From Hafnia alvei (GTDB lineage Bacteria; Pseudomonadota; Gammaproteobacteria; Enterobacterales; Enterobacteriaceae): a stretch of 64,000 bases of DNA. The position numbers and the translations under genes are program-made. The DNA lies in NCBI RefSeq assembly GCF_034424155.1, contig NZ_CP139992.1, positions 4,108,012 to 4,172,011 of the forward strand. Reading direction: 5' to 3'. Under the pieces are notes generated by a model. It worked only from the letters and a program-made list of their open reading frames with translations. It was not told where the DNA came from and did not search any database. Position 1 is the first letter of the stretch. Each line of letters opens with the position of its first letter. Below are positions 47,684-60,353 of the stretch, piece after piece.

Positions 47684-48172
47684 TTATTGCACCGCAAAAC
47701 GACGACGAACTTTGCGCATCAGCAAGAATAGCCACGGCCACAGCACGCCGTTAACCACACTACTCCAGAATACCTCTGGACGGAAAGAGGCATTTGCCAC
47801 AACAAATTCACCCCAGAAAACAACAACGTCCATGGCAGCCGTGAGTAATACCACCATCAGAGCCTGCTGCCAGAGTGCCATATTGCGGAATAGTTGGAAT
47901 TTGAATGCGACCAGATATGCCAACAGGCTAAACGCTAACGCGCGAACGCCGAGCGTGGAGCCTAAAATGAGATCCCAGATCAGGCCCAGCACAAAACCCG
48001 TGCCAACGTTAACCCGATGCGGCAACGCCATCACCCAGTAAATCAGAAACAAGGCTAACCAATTCGGCCGAAACATCATCAATTCGTCCGGCCACGGCAT
48101 TATTTGCAATACGAAGGCCAGCAGAAAGAACAACCAAATAATCCACCGTCCTTGGCTACGATATCCCGACAT
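47684..48172 (-). CDS. mreD: Rod shape-determining protein MreD
   Basis: A 162-residue inner-membrane protein with about five hydrophobic segments, part of the MreBCD-RodA-PBP2 elongation machinery. [20 protein letters not shown] at the N terminus and [20 protein letters not shown] match E. coli MreD. It shares one base with the end of mreC. Confidence 0.95.
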   Translation of the reverse strand: MSGYRSQGRWIIWLFFLLAFVLQIMPWPDELMMFRPNWLALFLIYWVMALPHRVNVGTGFVLGLIWDLILGSTLGVRALAFSLLAYLVAFKFQLFRNMALWQQALMVVLLTAAMDVVVFWGEFVVANASFRPEVFWSSVVNGVLWPWLFLLMRKVRRRFAVQ

Positions 48173-49248
48173 TAACGACCTCCTTGCGCACGAGCAGGAA
48201 GCGTTGTGGCTGAAGGCGAAACCGCAGGAGTGGCTGAGCTGGTAGCGTTATTGGTAGGCGTTACTGGCGCAACGGGAGTCGTTCCCGGCGGGATAATACC
48301 TGCAGCTGGCGCGGGTTGTTGGGGCCCCATTTCTGACGGCGTCGGTAACACCTGCGGCATCATCTGCATCAAACGTTCATTGGCAACACGATGTACTTCA
48401 TCTGGCGGCAGCGGCATGGTGCCATTGCGATCGGCACCCCACAGCAGCAGCAGATAGCGCAAGCGCTGTAGCCCCGCCGTTGGACGCGCTTTGATCACGG
48501 TATACGCACGTTGGTTATCCACTTTAACCGAAGAAACCACGGCAACCGGATAGCCTTCAGGGAAACGTCCACCCAAGCCGGATGTCACCAAGACATCACC
48601 GACGCGAATATCGGTATTGGCAGGAAGATGCTCAAGCTGGAGATCGTCAGTACAACCGTTACCCGCGGCTAACACGCGAATGTCATTGCGCAATACCTGA
48701 ATAGGCAAAGCATGTGAAGCATTACAGATCAGCAGCACTCGGCTAGACATTTTGCCGACGGCAACAACCTGACCGACTACGCCTTTATCACTGATGATAG
48801 GCTGACCAAAATAAACGCCGCTGTTGCTACCTTTATCTATCACCACCTGATCGCTATAGGGATCGGGCAATGTGGAGATGACCTGCGTCACCATTTTGTG
48901 CTCATCCTGACGCAACGGCGATCCCAGCAGCTCACGCAGACGGGCATTCTCTTGTTTGAACTGACCGAGTAACAGGGTATCGCTATTTTTTAATAGGAGT
49001 TCTTGGCGTAATGCCCTGTTTTCCAGTTCCAATTGTTCGCGGGTGGCCAACGTACTTGAAACGTTGTCCAGAATCTGACGAGGTCCATTTGACAGATAAT
49101 AAAAAGGACTAACGGCGGTATCAAGATAGCTACGAATCTGCAGAAAAGTACCAAAACGGCTATCTGCAATCACTAATCCAATAGCAACAACCACCGCCAG
49201 AAAAAGTCGGAGTTGCAGAGAAGGGCCTCTGCTAAATATGGGCTTCAT
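48172..49248 (-). CDS. mreC: Rod shape-determining protein MreC
   Basis: A 358-residue bitopic protein. One membrane segment ([18 protein letters not shown]) is followed by a coiled coil about residues 70-105 and a periplasmic double beta-barrel (VVDKG-type and [10 protein letters not shown] regions). The C-terminal about 80 residues are low-complexity Pro/Ala/Thr ([20 protein letters not shown]), disordered as in related enterobacteria. It is 159 bp downstream of mreB; that interval has a strong stem CCACCGG/CCGGTGG around GGGAATTCCC. Confidence 0.96.
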   Translation of the reverse strand: MKPIFSRGPSLQLRLFLAVVVAIGLVIADSRFGTFLQIRSYLDTAVSPFYYLSNGPRQILDNVSSTLATREQLELENRALRQELLLKNSDTLLLGQFKQENARLRELLGSPLRQDEHKMVTQVISTLPDPYSDQVVIDKGSNSGVYFGQPIISDKGVVGQVVAVGKMSSRVLLICNASHALPIQVLRNDIRVLAAGNGCTDDLQLEHLPANTDIRVGDVLVTSGLGGRFPEGYPVAVVSSVKVDNQRAYTVIKARPTAGLQRLRYLLLLWGADRNGTMPLPPDEVHRVANERLMQMMPQVLPTPSEMGPQQPAPAAGIIPPGTTPVAPVTPTNNATSSATPAVSPSATTLPARAQGGR

Positions 49249-49407
49249 AAAATTGCGTTATCCTCGACAGCAGGGAAACAGGCAAGCGTTTCCCGAGCGG
49301 TTTTAGCGATTCCACGATGCACAACCACCGGCTTGGGAATTCCCAATCCGGTGGCAAACACGTGGCATCACCGGCAAGCAGGAGCCAAGCTCCTACCTAC
49401 TGGCCGA

Positions 49408-50908
<1,501 letters not shown>

Positions 50909-52810
50909 TTACACACGACTAACAGGCCTTGGTTTTGCAAAAAAATCTCCTTGGCCACCGGCGATCCCTTTGTCTTTTAGTACCTGCCATTCTTCTTTAG
51001 TTCGTACGCCTGCGGCAAAAACCTGTGCCGACGTGCCTTCACACGCGCCCGTCAAGCTCTGAACAAACAGCTGATTTTCTACCCGCTTATGGATATTACG
51101 AACCAAGCCAGGATGAAGTTTTACCAACGTCACCTGTAATTGCTTGATATAAGAAGTGCTAACCACTTTGAGCCCTGCTTGAGAGATAACAATGTGGCAG
51201 CCCAAACCTTGCAGCAAGCGCACAACAGGGCGCAAACGGTCAATATGCTGGCTCACATCCGCCTCAGACAGTTCAAACAAAATACGCTGGCGAAGCGATT
51301 TTTCACTCTGAAGCAGCGTGTCACGCAGCCAACGTTGGAAACTGCGCTGCAATAATGAGTCAATACTAACCGGAAAGGCTAGTTTCTCAGCAGAAAAATG
51401 ACGTAATAAAGGAATAATCTGAAGCAGCATCTGCCGGTCATAGCTTTCAGCCATGCCAAGCTGTTGAACGAGCGGATAATATTCCGCGCTTGGAAGCGCC
51501 TGCCCCCCATCGTAAATATAAGGAAGAATATCGTGATGATGCACTTCTCCACTCACGCTGACCGCTTCTTTTTGCAACAGCGTTGGGCCGCCTCGTGCAA
51601 GCGTTTGTTCTAATAGCGTGCGCCATTTCACACTACCGCGTACCACTTCCGGTACGGGGTTACTATCAATAAACCAGCCGTTACTGCCCTGTAGCACCGC
51701 GTTGCGCGCTGCCTGTTCGGCCTGATCCATCACCTGCTCGGTACTTTGCCCATAATGGTAAAGGCTAATCCCGATGTGCAATACTTCCTCGCTATCAATC
51801 CCGTTGGCAGGAGGAATAGCGCTGACCGAGTTAATGAGCTGAGATGCAAACCCTTCGGCTTCTTTTAACGATCGATGAGGAAGCAACACGGCAAAATTGT
51901 TTTGGAAATAGCGGGCTAATAGCCCAGATGGATAACGCATGACCGACGTCGACAGCATATTCACCAGTGAATAGCGGTATTCTTCACGCTCGCGTTTACC
52001 TGGCAGACCCGCCATCGATTCCCAGTCTGGCACACGGATCACCATCACTACGCCGTGCGCACCTTCATCTTCTAACTGCGTCGTCAGTTGATTATCAAAA
52101 AAGAGACGGTTATTGAGGCCAGTGCGAGAATCTTGCGCCGCAAAAGCGCGGATCAAGGTATCGACCCGCCCGCGCTCTTCGCGCGCATCGGCCAGATCGG
52201 AGAGTAGACGATCGACAGCGCTACTCGCGTTAGGTGGAAACTCATGTACGTCGCCACGAACCGCATTTTCTCGCTCACCGCCCAAGATTTTCCGCGCCCG
52301 CCGCTCTAGCTTTTCGAGCCCCAGCGTTTGTTCACGTAGCCAGCGATAGCTAAATAGCAGCACCAAAATCATCAGACCGATAGAAACCGTCACGGGAAAC
52401 ATGGTTTCCAGCGAGCGTGTATAGCTCGCCGTGGGATCGATATACACCATTTTTAGGCTATAGCCTGGATGATGCATTAAAGGCGCGTCAACATAGCGCT
52501 GGTTGGTTAGCGTATCCCACGCGTTGTAGCTGGTCGGTAATTTAAGCTGATAGACCTGATGAGAATTATTGTGGACGATGATTTCATTTACGCCAGATGA
52601 GCGCATAACCACCGGCAGCCATTTTTTGATATTGCTGCGCGGCTCGGTCAACAACAGCTGATCAATAGTCGTCGCGAGGGCATTAAGCTGGTTTTCAGCC
52701 CGATGATGGCTTTGATTGAAAAAACTGTATGTACTTCCCAGCAACATCAGCAACATCGCCAATGCCACTAAGACCGTAATAAACGCAAACAACTTGGTTG
52801 TGATACGCAT
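50909..52810 (-). CDS. csrD: CsrD, regulator of CsrB/CsrC RNA decay
   Basis: A 633-residue inner-membrane protein with two membrane segments (TKLFAFITVLVALAMLLMLL and MFPVTVSIGLMILVLLFSYR). A periplasmic part lies between, followed by a HAMP-like linker, a degenerate GGDEF domain (LLPHRSLKEAEGF instead of GGDEF) and a degenerate EAL domain (QKEAVSVSGEV, lacking EAL). CsrD directs RNase E decay of the CsrA-sponging RNAs CsrB and CsrC. The degenerate catalytic motifs are normal for CsrD. It is upstream of mreB, as in E. coli. The hairpin array at 16.6-17.5 kb makes its presence in this window worth noting. Confidence 0.94.
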   Translation of the reverse strand: MRITTKLFAFITVLVALAMLLMLLGSTYSFFNQSHHRAENQLNALATTIDQLLLTEPRSNIKKWLPVVMRSSGVNEIIVHNNSHQVYQLKLPTSYNAWDTLTNQRYVDAPLMHHPGYSLKMVYIDPTASYTRSLETMFPVTVSIGLMILVLLFSYRWLREQTLGLEKLERRARKILGGERENAVRGDVHEFPPNASSAVDRLLSDLADAREERGRVDTLIRAFAAQDSRTGLNNRLFFDNQLTTQLEDEGAHGVVMVIRVPDWESMAGLPGKREREEYRYSLVNMLSTSVMRYPSGLLARYFQNNFAVLLPHRSLKEAEGFASQLINSVSAIPPANGIDSEEVLHIGISLYHYGQSTEQVMDQAEQAARNAVLQGSNGWFIDSNPVPEVVRGSVKWRTLLEQTLARGGPTLLQKEAVSVSGEVHHHDILPYIYDGGQALPSAEYYPLVQQLGMAESYDRQMLLQIIPLLRHFSAEKLAFPVSIDSLLQRSFQRWLRDTLLQSEKSLRQRILFELSEADVSQHIDRLRPVVRLLQGLGCHIVISQAGLKVVSTSYIKQLQVTLVKLHPGLVRNIHKRVENQLFVQSLTGACEGTSAQVFAAGVRTKEEWQVLKDKGIAGGQGDFFAKPRPVSRV

Positions 52811-53067
52811 CCCTGTCAGTACCCACCTATATAATGTAACTTAGCCGTAAATTTGGCTCCCAAGCGCCTTTCCATTGCGCACACCGACATCCTAAGAGCT
52901 TCATTGCTCTATATCAAAGACAACTTTTGAAATTATTCACACACTGATTAATCTATTAGCATAGCGAATTCCTAATTAATCCGAGACGATTTTTGTCAAT
53001 GAATGAGGCGTCTCGCGGTATTTTCTCGATCTTTTGGCAATTTAATGACCTCAACGAGGGCTCCCGA

Positions 53068-54045
53068 ATGAAAGCTTTAGTGCTTGAACAAATTGATGGC
53101 AAAACCGTTGCCAATATTCAGACTCTGAAAACTGACGATCTCCCCGCAGGAGATGTTCTCGTTGATGTCCAGTGGTCCAGCCTTAACTATAAAGACGCCT
53201 TGGCGATCACCGGTAAAGGCAAAATTATCCGTAATTTCCCAATGGTTCCCGGCATTGATTTTGCCGGTACCGTCCATCACAGCGAAGATCCGCGTTTCCA
53301 TATTGGTCAATCCGTGATCCTCACCGGCTGGGGCGTGGGAGAAAATCATTGGGGCGGTTTATCTGAGCAAGCTCGTGTTAGCAGTGAGTGGCTCGTTGCA
53401 TTACCTCAGGGGCTGGATGCGCGTAAGGCCATGATTATTGGCACAGCGGGCTTTACCGCCATGCTGTGCGTTATGGCTCTCGAAGATGGCGGCGTGACGC
53501 CAGAAAGCGGTGAAATTCTGGTTACAGGTGCCAGCGGCGGCGTGGGCAGTACCGCTATTGCGTTACTGACTCGCTTGGGCTACCACGTTGTTGCCGTGAG
53601 TGGCCGTGATAGCAATGAAGAATATCTAAAATCACTAGGCGCAGAGCGAGTTCTGCCACGCAGTGATTTCACCGCCGACAGCCGTCCATTAGAAAAGCAA
53701 ATTTGGGCCGGTGCCATTGATACCGTTGGCGATAAAGTGCTGGCGAAAGTCTTGGCTCAGATGGACTACAACAGCACGGTTGCCGCCTGTGGGTTAGCCG
53801 GTGGCTATCAGTTACCCACCACAGTGATGCCATTTATTTTACGCAATGTGCGCTTGCAAGGCGTTGATTCCGTGATGACTCCGCATGAACGTCGCACCCA
53901 AGCATGGGAGCGTCTGGCTGATTTACTGCCGGAAAGCTTCTATGAACATGCATCAACAGAAGTTGCGCTGGAAAAAGCCGCAGAAGCAGCCGCGGCCTTA
54001 ATCGATAACAAAGTCACGGGCCGCACCTTAGTGAAAGTTCGCTAA
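53068..54045 (+). CDS. acuI: Acrylyl-CoA reductase AcuI (YhdH)
   Basis: NADPH-dependent zinc-free medium-chain reductase that turns acryloyl-CoA into propionyl-CoA. The 325-residue protein begins MKALVLEQIDGKTVANIQTL and has the dinucleotide motif TGASGGVGSTAIALL. I start it at 53068 (GAGG about 10 nt upstream); the open frame reaches 25 codons further but homologues begin here. It is divergent from csrD, as in E. coli. Confidence 0.95.
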   Translation: MKALVLEQIDGKTVANIQTLKTDDLPAGDVLVDVQWSSLNYKDALAITGKGKIIRNFPMVPGIDFAGTVHHSEDPRFHIGQSVILTGWGVGENHWGGLSEQARVSSEWLVALPQGLDARKAMIIGTAGFTAMLCVMALEDGGVTPESGEILVTGASGGVGSTAIALLTRLGYHVVAVSGRDSNEEYLKSLGAERVLPRSDFTADSRPLEKQIWAGAIDTVGDKVLAKVLAQMDYNSTVAACGLAGGYQLPTTVMPFILRNVRLQGVDSVMTPHERRTQAWERLADLLPESFYEHASTEVALEKAAEAAAALIDNKVTGRTLVKVR

Positions 54046-54074
54046 GCAGCGTCCTGCTAGTTCACACTAAACAC

Positions 54075-54100
54075 TTCCCTCTCCCACTAAGGAGAGGGAA
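54075..54100 (+). terminator. Hairpin after acuI
   Basis: TTCCCTCTCC-CACTAA-GGAGAGGGAA, a 10-bp stem 30 bp after the stop codon, without a T-run. Confidence 0.6.
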
Positions 54101-54219
54101 CCTTCACGCTAAGTATGACGAGTTTATAACAATTTCGTGATACTCCTCCATTACGCGTAATTCCTGCCATCATGTTTTTCAACAGCGACGATAATTAAGA
54201 AAAACAAGAGGCATCGATC

Positions 54220-55221
54220 ATGGTTAAATTTCCAAGATTCACTGAATCAGATGTCACGCCGGAGAGCGTGTTTCAGCAACGCCGCAGCGTACTCAAAGCG
54301 TTAGGCATTACCGCTGCATCTTTAGCACTTCCCCATGCTGCTCAGGCCGATCTTCTTTCTTGGTTTAAGGGTCACGATCGCCCAGCGGCTCCGGCAGGCA
54401 AACCACTGAAATTTACCCAACCGGCAGAGTACCAAGCAAAGCTCGCGCTCACGCCGGAAGATAAAGTGACAGGCTATAACAACTTTTATGAGTTCGGCTT
54501 GGATAAAGCCGATCCCGCAGCCAATGCCGGAACGTTAAAAACCGAAGGCTGGAAAATTCGCATCGACGGCGAAGTCGCCAAACCGCTCACGCTCGATATG
54601 GATGACATCTATAAACACTTTGCCTTGGAAGAACGCATTTATCGCATGCGCTGCGTTGAGGCTTGGTCGATGGTGGTGCCGTGGATAGGATTTGAGCTGG
54701 GAAAACTGCTAAAAATGGCGGAACCCACCAGCAAAGCTCGCTACGTGGCGTTTCAAACTATTTATGACCCTGACAACATGCCGGGGCAAAAAGATCGCTT
54801 TATCGGCGGCGGGCTTAAATATCCCTATATTGAAGGTCTGCGTTTAGACGAGGCCATGCATCCACTCACCATGATCACTACGGGCGTCTATGGCAAAGCG
54901 CTACCGCCGCAAAACGGTGCCCCTTTGCGTCTCACGGTACCGTGGAAATATGGCTTCAAAGGGATTAAGTCGATTGTCAGCATCCGCTTAACTCACGATG
55001 AGCCGCCGACAACCTGGAATGCCAGCGCACCGGACGAATATGGTTTCTATGCCAACGTGAATCCACATGTCGATCATCCTCGTTGGTCGCAGGCCAGCGA
55101 ACGTTTTATTGGCTCCGGCGGCATTTTGGACGTCAAACGTCAACCAACGCTGCTTTTTAATGGTTATGCCGAACAGGTCGCACCGCTCTATCAAGGCATG
55201 GATCTGAGGAAGTTTTTCTAA
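54220..55221 (+). CDS. msrP: Protein-methionine-sulfoxide reductase, molybdenum subunit
   Basis: Periplasmic molybdopterin enzyme that repairs oxidised methionine in envelope proteins. The 333-residue precursor has a Tat signal ([20 protein letters not shown], arginines 21-22, cleavage near residue 43). The Mo-binding Cys145 lies in [15 protein letters not shown]. It is followed 66 bp later by its haem partner msrQ. Confidence 0.97.
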   Translation: MVKFPRFTESDVTPESVFQQRRSVLKALGITAASLALPHAAQADLLSWFKGHDRPAAPAGKPLKFTQPAEYQAKLALTPEDKVTGYNNFYEFGLDKADPAANAGTLKTEGWKIRIDGEVAKPLTLDMDDIYKHFALEERIYRMRCVEAWSMVVPWIGFELGKLLKMAEPTSKARYVAFQTIYDPDNMPGQKDRFIGGGLKYPYIEGLRLDEAMHPLTMITTGVYGKALPPQNGAPLRLTVPWKYGFKGIKSIVSIRLTHDEPPTTWNASAPDEYGFYANVNPHVDHPRWSQASERFIGSGGILDVKRQPTLLFNGYAEQVAPLYQGMDLRKFF

Positions 55222-55287
55222 CCATCTAACCCGATGCGCTCAAGATGATCCATCAGAAGCCTAGAGTACGAGGTCAACAGCCCAAAC

Positions 55288-55887
55288 ATGAAAAGACTCA
55301 CGCTCAAACAGATAAAGATAGTCAAAGTGCTGATCTGGCTAGCGGCAAGCCTGCCGCTGCTCTGGTTAGTATTTGCGACCACACAGGGACTGCTTAGCGC
55401 CGATCCCGCCAAAGATATTCAGCATTTCACCGGCAGAATGGCGCTAAAACTGCTGCTGGCCACCCTTCTTATTAGCCCACTGGCGCGCTACGGGAAACAA
55501 CCGTTGCTAATTCGCTGCCGCCGTTTGCTTGGAGTTTGGTGTTTTGTTTGGGCATCAATTCACTTAGCCAGCTATACAATTCTGGAACTTGGGTTAGACT
55601 TCACCCTGCTGGGCAGTGAGTTGATCAAGCGACCTTATCTCACCTTAGGTATCATCAGTTGGCTGATTTTATTTGCTTTAACGGTGACATCCACCCAGTG
55701 GGCGATGCGAAAAATGGGTTCTGGCTGGCAGAAATTACATAATTTTGTCTATATTGTGGCCATCCTAGCGCCGATTCACTACCTGTGGTCGGTGAAAACA
55801 CTCTCACCATTGCCTATTTTTTACGCGATTGGAGCAATTATATTGTTAGCATTCCGTTATCAGAAAATTCGCCAATGGTGGCGGTAA
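55288..55887 (+). CDS. msrQ: MsrQ, haem-binding membrane subunit
   Basis: A 199-residue inner-membrane protein that passes quinol electrons to MsrP. Several hydrophobic segments are visible. Histidines for haem binding lie in [29 protein letters not shown] and [20 protein letters not shown]. It is about 12 residues shorter at the C terminus than E. coli MsrQ. The Shine-Dalgarno is weak, suggesting coupling to msrP. Confidence 0.94.
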   Translation: MKRLTLKQIKIVKVLIWLAASLPLLWLVFATTQGLLSADPAKDIQHFTGRMALKLLLATLLISPLARYGKQPLLIRCRRLLGVWCFVWASIHLASYTILELGLDFTLLGSELIKRPYLTLGIISWLILFALTVTSTQWAMRKMGSGWQKLHNFVYIVAILAPIHYLWSVKTLSPLPIFYAIGAIILLAFRYQKIRQWWR

Positions 55888-56011
55888 CGGTTGGAACTTA
55901 TTAGTATTTTTCTATTCAAATTCATTCAACGTGTTTCTATCTATCGGAATTCGTAGTTGAATATCTTCGCTGATTCGACCAGTATTTAGCTGCTAATTGC
56001 CACGAAATCAT

Positions 56012-56017
56012 TATAAT
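56012..56017 (+). promoter_or_regulatory. -10 box upstream of aroQ-accBC
   Basis: A perfect TATAAT lies 112 bp before aroQ. The -35 region is poor (no TTGACA-like hexamer at 16-18 bp), so an activator or a different spacing may be needed. A palindrome GAACCC-A-GGGTTC just upstream of accB (56602-56614) may be a second control or processing point. Confidence 0.45.
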
Positions 56018-56128
56018 GCCCGACCTTATACGCAGATCTGTGCCACAAATTGACACAGAAAAGGTGACAAGTCGGTGACATAGGGTTATTTTGACGATGA
56101 TCGTCTGATTGCCGGAGATAGCAGCACA

Positions 56129-56581
56129 ATGGCAGATAAGTTCAACATTTTGCTTTTAAACGGGCCTAACCTAAATTTGTTAGGAACGCGTGAGCCAGAC
56201 AAATACGGCAGCACCACGTTGCCAGAAATTGTCAGCCATTTAGAACAGGCCGCCGATGCGCTGAATGTTTCGCTCAGTCATTTGCAGTCTAATGCCGAAT
56301 TTGAGCTTATCGATCGTATTCATGCTGCCCGAGGCAACACTGACTTCATTCTGATCAACCCTGCGGCATTTACGCATACCAGCGTAGCACTCCGCGATGC
56401 ACTGTTGGCAGTTCAAATCCCGTTCATCGAGATCCACCTGTCGAACGTGCACGCACGCGAGCCTTTTCGTCATCACTCCTATCTGTCTGATATCGCTGTT
56501 GGCGTTATCTGCGGCTTGGGTGCAGGTGGATACGAATTCGCCCTGCAGGCGGCAGTTAACCGCCTGAAAAAATTTAACTAA
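56129..56581 (+). CDS. aroQ: 3-Dehydroquinate dehydratase, type II
   Basis: Shikimate-pathway enzyme that dehydrates 3-dehydroquinate. The 150-residue protein has [17 protein letters not shown] with the catalytic tyrosine. [24 protein letters not shown] and [17 protein letters not shown] (catalytic histidine and arginine) follow. E. coli uses the unrelated type I enzyme AroD; placement of aroQ before accBC is seen in Yersinia and Serratia. Confidence 0.97.
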   Translation: MADKFNILLLNGPNLNLLGTREPDKYGSTTLPEIVSHLEQAADALNVSLSHLQSNAEFELIDRIHAARGNTDFILINPAAFTHTSVALRDALLAVQIPFIEIHLSNVHAREPFRHHSYLSDIAVGVICGLGAGGYEFALQAAVNRLKKFN

Positions 56582-56673
56582 GGATGTCATCTCGGTCGAT
56601 CCGAACCCAGGGTTCAGATTCAGACAGATGAGCATCTATATTCTACGTAACAACAAAGAGTACGGAATCACAC

Positions 56674-57135
56674 ATGGATATTCGTAAAATCAAAAAACTG
56701 ATCGAACTGGTTGAAGAATCTGGCATTTCTGAGCTGGAAATCTCTGAAGGTGAAGAATCAGTACGCATTAGTCGTGCCCCAGCAGCAGGCAGCATGCCTA
56801 TGATGCAGCCTTACTATGCAGCAGCACCTGCGCAAGCGGCAGCTCCAGTAGCAGCAGCGCCTGCGGCAGCACCTGTAGCAGACGCTCCGGCAGCGATTAG
56901 CGGTCACATTGTACGTTCTCCGATGGTCGGTACTTTCTACCGTACTCCAAGCCCAGATGCGAAAGCGTTTGTTGAAGTGGGCCAAAAAGTGAATGTTGGC
57001 GATCCACTGTGCATCGTAGAAGCAATGAAAATGATGAACCAGATTGAAGCCGACAAATCCGGTGTGGTGAAAGCCATCCTGCTGGAAAACGGCCAACCGG
57101 TTGAATTTGACGAGCCTCTGGTCGTCATCGAATAA
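56674..57135 (+). CDS. accB: Biotin carboxyl carrier protein
   Basis: Carrier of the biotin group in acetyl-CoA carboxylase. The 153-residue protein has an N-terminal domain [20 protein letters not shown], an Ala/Pro linker (about 45-75) and a C-terminal biotinyl domain with Lys119 in [13 protein letters not shown]. It is 11 bp upstream of accC; the two form one operon. Confidence 0.98.
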   Translation: MDIRKIKKLIELVEESGISELEISEGEESVRISRAPAAGSMPMMQPYYAAAPAQAAAPVAAAPAAAPVADAPAAISGHIVRSPMVGTFYRTPSPDAKAFVEVGQKVNVGDPLCIVEAMKMMNQIEADKSGVVKAILLENGQPVEFDEPLVVIE

Positions 57136-57146
57136 CGAGGCGAGTC

Positions 57147-58496
57147 ATGCTAGATAAAATTGTTATCGCCAACCGTGGTGAAATTGCCCTGCGTATCCTG
57201 CGCGCTTGTAAAGAGCTGGGAATCAAAACCGTAGCAGTTCACTCCACGGCTGACCGCGATCTGAAACACGTGCTGCTGGCAGACGAAACCGTCTGTATCG
57301 GCCCTGCACAATCAGTCAAAAGCTATTTAAATATCCCTGCGATTATCTCTGCGGCTGAAATTACTGGCGCCGTAGCGATCCATCCGGGTTATGGCTTCCT
57401 GTCTGAAAACGCTGATTTTGCTGAGCAAATCGAGCGTTCTGGCTTTATCTTTATCGGCCCACGCGCTGAAACTATCCGCCTGATGGGTGATAAAGTTTCT
57501 GCGATTAGCGCGATGAAAAAAGCAGGTGTCCCTTGCGTACCGGGTTCTGACGGCCCATTAGGCGACGATATGGTGAAGAACAAAGCCATCGCCAAACGCA
57601 TCGGTTACCCAGTGATTATCAAAGCCTCTGGCGGCGGCGGCGGACGCGGTATGCGTGTTGTTCGCGGCGATAAAGATCTGGAACAATCCATTATCATGAC
57701 GAAAGCGGAAGCCAAAGCGGCTTTCAACAACGACATGGTTTACATGGAAAAGTATCTGGAAAACCCACGCCACATCGAAATTCAGGTGCTGGCAGATGGT
57801 CAAGGCAACGCGATCTATCTGGCTGAACGTGACTGCTCAATGCAGCGTCGTCACCAGAAAGTCGTCGAAGAAGCACCAGCGCCAGGCATCACACCTGAGC
57901 TGCGTCGCTACATCGGCGAACGTTGTTCTAAAGCTTGTGTAGACATCAACTATCGCGGTGCGGGTACTTTCGAGTTCCTGTTCGAAAACGGCGAGTTCTA
58001 TTTCATCGAAATGAACACCCGTATTCAGGTTGAACATCCAGTGACTGAAATGATCACCGGCGTCGATCTGATTAAAGAACAGCTGCGTATCGCTGCAGGA
58101 CAGCCTCTGTCTATCAAACAGCACGAAGTCCAGGTTCGTGGCCATGCGGTAGAATGCCGTATCAACGCCGAAGATCCTGATACCTTCCTGCCAAGCCCGG
58201 GTAAAATTACGCGCTTCCACGCGCCGGGCGGCTTTGGCGTTCGTTGGGAATCTCATATCTACGCGGGTTACACTGTACCTCCGTACTATGATTCCATGAT
58301 TGGTAAGCTTATCTGCTACGGTGAAAACCGTGACGTAGCTATCGCTCGCATGAAAAATGCGTTGGCGGAACTGATCATCGACGGCATCAAAACCAACGTT
58401 GAGCTGCAACAGAAGATTATGAGTGATGAGAACTTCCAACACGGCGGTACTAACATTCATTATCTGGAGAAAAAACTCGGTTTGCAGGAAAAATAA
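57147..58496 (+). CDS. accC: Biotin carboxylase
   Basis: ATP-dependent carboxylation of the biotin on AccB. The 449-residue protein begins [20 protein letters not shown] and has the ATP-grasp glycine loop [28 protein letters not shown] forms the carboxylation site. A strong terminator follows 24 bp after the stop. Confidence 0.98.
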   Translation: MLDKIVIANRGEIALRILRACKELGIKTVAVHSTADRDLKHVLLADETVCIGPAQSVKSYLNIPAIISAAEITGAVAIHPGYGFLSENADFAEQIERSGFIFIGPRAETIRLMGDKVSAISAMKKAGVPCVPGSDGPLGDDMVKNKAIAKRIGYPVIIKASGGGGGRGMRVVRGDKDLEQSIIMTKAEAKAAFNNDMVYMEKYLENPRHIEIQVLADGQGNAIYLAERDCSMQRRHQKVVEEAPAPGITPELRRYIGERCSKACVDINYRGAGTFEFLFENGEFYFIEMNTRIQVEHPVTEMITGVDLIKEQLRIAAGQPLSIKQHEVQVRGHAVECRINAEDPDTFLPSPGKITRFHAPGGFGVRWESHIYAGYTVPPYYDSMIGKLICYGENRDVAIARMKNALAELIIDGIKTNVELQQKIMSDENFQHGGTNIHYLEKKLGLQEK

Positions 58497-58520
58497 CTGC
58501 GCGTGAGTTTTAGCTCCCTA

Positions 58521-58548
58521 AAAAGGCCGGGTAACCGGCCTTTTTGCT
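58521..58548 (+). terminator. Intrinsic terminator of accBC
   Basis: AAAAGGCCGG-GTAA-CCGGCCTTTT followed by further T residues; a 10-bp perfect stem. Confidence 0.92.
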
Positions 58549-58653
58549 TTTTAGCTGCCGAATCGTCCAGAGAAACGATAACGCTGCATTAAAAGTAGGG
58601 TTGCCGTAAAATCCCGTACCTTCTGACTTCTTATTCAAACAGGGGAGATCCCC

Positions 58654-58896
58654 ATGGATGCACGCTTTTCGCAGGCGAACCGTGAAGCACGCTGGGCTTT
58701 ATGGCTAACCATTGCTTATTTGGTGCTATGGATCGCTGCCGCATATATCCCAAACAACTTGCAGGGCATAACAGGATTACCACACTGGTTTGAAATGGCC
58801 TGTTTACTGTTGCCGCTGGTGTTTATTTTGCTGTGCTGGGCGATGGTTCGCCTGATTTTTAAAGACATACCTTTAGGGAACAATGATGCAGACTGA
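58654..58896 (+). CDS. yhdT: YhdT, small membrane protein linked to panF
   Basis: An 80-residue protein with two hydrophobic segments (WALWLTIAYLVLWIAAAYI and FEMACLLLPLVFILLCWAMV), matching DUF997 YhdT. Its end overlaps the start of panF, so they are translated together. Proteins of this family are small partners of sodium/solute symporters, by analogy with YjcH-ActP; the exact role is not known. Confidence 0.93.
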   Translation: MDARFSQANREARWALWLTIAYLVLWIAAAYIPNNLQGITGLPHWFEMACLLLPLVFILLCWAMVRLIFKDIPLGNNDAD

Positions 58897-60343
58897 TGTC
58901 ATTTTACCGCTGGTAGGCTACCTATTATTGGTATTTGGTTTATCGGTATATGCCTATCGTCGCCGCCAAAAGGGCAACTTCCTTAACGATTACTTCATTG
59001 GCGATCGGTCAATGGGCGGCTTCGTGCTCGCGATGACGCTAACCGCCACCTATATTAGCGCCAGCTCGTTTATCGGTGGACCCGGCGCAGCCTATAAATA
59101 TGGGCTAGGATGGGTACTGTTAGCAATGATTCAGCTGCCTGCCGTTTGGCTGTCGCTTGGCATTCTCGGTAAGAAATTCGCTATTCTGGCACGCAAATAT
59201 AATGCCGTTACGCTTAACGACATGCTGTACGCGCGCTATAAAAGCCGTTTATTAGTTTGGGTGGCGAGCCTGAGTCTGCTGGTCGCTTTCATCGGTGCTA
59301 TGACCGTGCAGTTTATTGGTGGTGCACGCCTGCTGGAAACCGCTGCGGGTATTCCTTACGATACCGGCCTGCTGATTTTTGGCGTCAGTATTGCGCTCTA
59401 TACGTCGGTGGGCGGCTTCCGTGCTAGCGTGCTTAACGATGCCATGCAGGGCCTCGTGATGCTGCTCGGCACCATTATTCTGCTGGCCGGTGTTATCCAC
59501 GCCGCTGGGGGTTTGCACGCTGCCGTAGATACCCTGAAAAATATCGACCCTAAACTTGTTGCACCGGAAGGGGCTGACGATATTCTGAGCGCGCCGTTTA
59601 TGGCGTCATTCTGGGTATTAGTTTGCTTTGGCGTGATTGGCCTGCCACACACCGCCGTGCGTTGTATTTCATACAAAGACAGCAAAGCGGTACATCGTGC
59701 CATTATTATTGGCACCATCGTGGTCGCCATTCTGATGTTTGGCATGCACTTAGCCGGTGCGCTTGGGCGCGCGGTTCTGCCCGATCTCAAAGTGCCCGAT
59801 CTGGTTATTCCAACGCTGATGGTGAAAGTCCTGCCGCCGTTTGCCGCAGGTATCTTCTTGGCCGCGCCGATGGCCGCGATCATGTCCACCATTAATGCTC
59901 AGCTGTTACAATCGTCGGCGACCATCGTCAAAGACCTGTACTTGGGAATGCAGCCTCACGCGCTCAAAAATGAAAAGCGTTTGGCAAGAATGTCCAGTCT
60001 GTCTACGCTGATTTTAGGTCTGCTATTGCTGCTGGCAGCATGGCGTCCACCTGAGATGATCATCTGGCTGAACCTGTTGGCGTTTGGCGGCCTTGAAGCG
60101 GTATTCCTATGGCCACTGGTTCTGGGTTTGTACTGGGAACGCGCTAATGCACACGGGGCGCTTAGCTCAATGGTTGCTGGTGCCGTTTGCTATACCGTTC
60201 TTGCCACCGCCGACTGGCATATATTCGGCTTACATCCGATTATTCCGTCACTGTTAATCAGCTTGGCGGCATTCTGGATCGGAAACTTTTTTGGCGAACG
60301 TGGTGCGTCCACGTCCGCTGCCACTGAATTAAATTCAAAATAG
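58886..60343 (+). CDS. panF: Sodium/pantothenate symporter
   Basis: Imports pantothenate with sodium, for coenzyme A. The 485-residue SSS-family protein has about 13 hydrophobic segments. The signature reads [20 protein letters not shown], and [20 protein letters not shown] forms part of the sodium site. I take the second of two consecutive ATGs (58886) because AGGG is then 7 nt upstream. Confidence 0.96.
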   Translation: MQTDVILPLVGYLLLVFGLSVYAYRRRQKGNFLNDYFIGDRSMGGFVLAMTLTATYISASSFIGGPGAAYKYGLGWVLLAMIQLPAVWLSLGILGKKFAILARKYNAVTLNDMLYARYKSRLLVWVASLSLLVAFIGAMTVQFIGGARLLETAAGIPYDTGLLIFGVSIALYTSVGGFRASVLNDAMQGLVMLLGTIILLAGVIHAAGGLHAAVDTLKNIDPKLVAPEGADDILSAPFMASFWVLVCFGVIGLPHTAVRCISYKDSKAVHRAIIIGTIVVAILMFGMHLAGALGRAVLPDLKVPDLVIPTLMVKVLPPFAAGIFLAAPMAAIMSTINAQLLQSSATIVKDLYLGMQPHALKNEKRLARMSSLSTLILGLLLLLAAWRPPEMIIWLNLLAFGGLEAVFLWPLVLGLYWERANAHGALSSMVAGAVCYTVLATADWHIFGLHPIIPSLLISLAAFWIGNFFGERGASTSAATELNSK

Positions 60344-60353
60344 AGACTTCGAG

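Noticed and set aside
50909-52810. CsrD as an active diguanylate cyclase or phosphodiesterase
   Set aside because: Both GGDEF and EAL signatures are degenerate, which is the normal state of CsrD.
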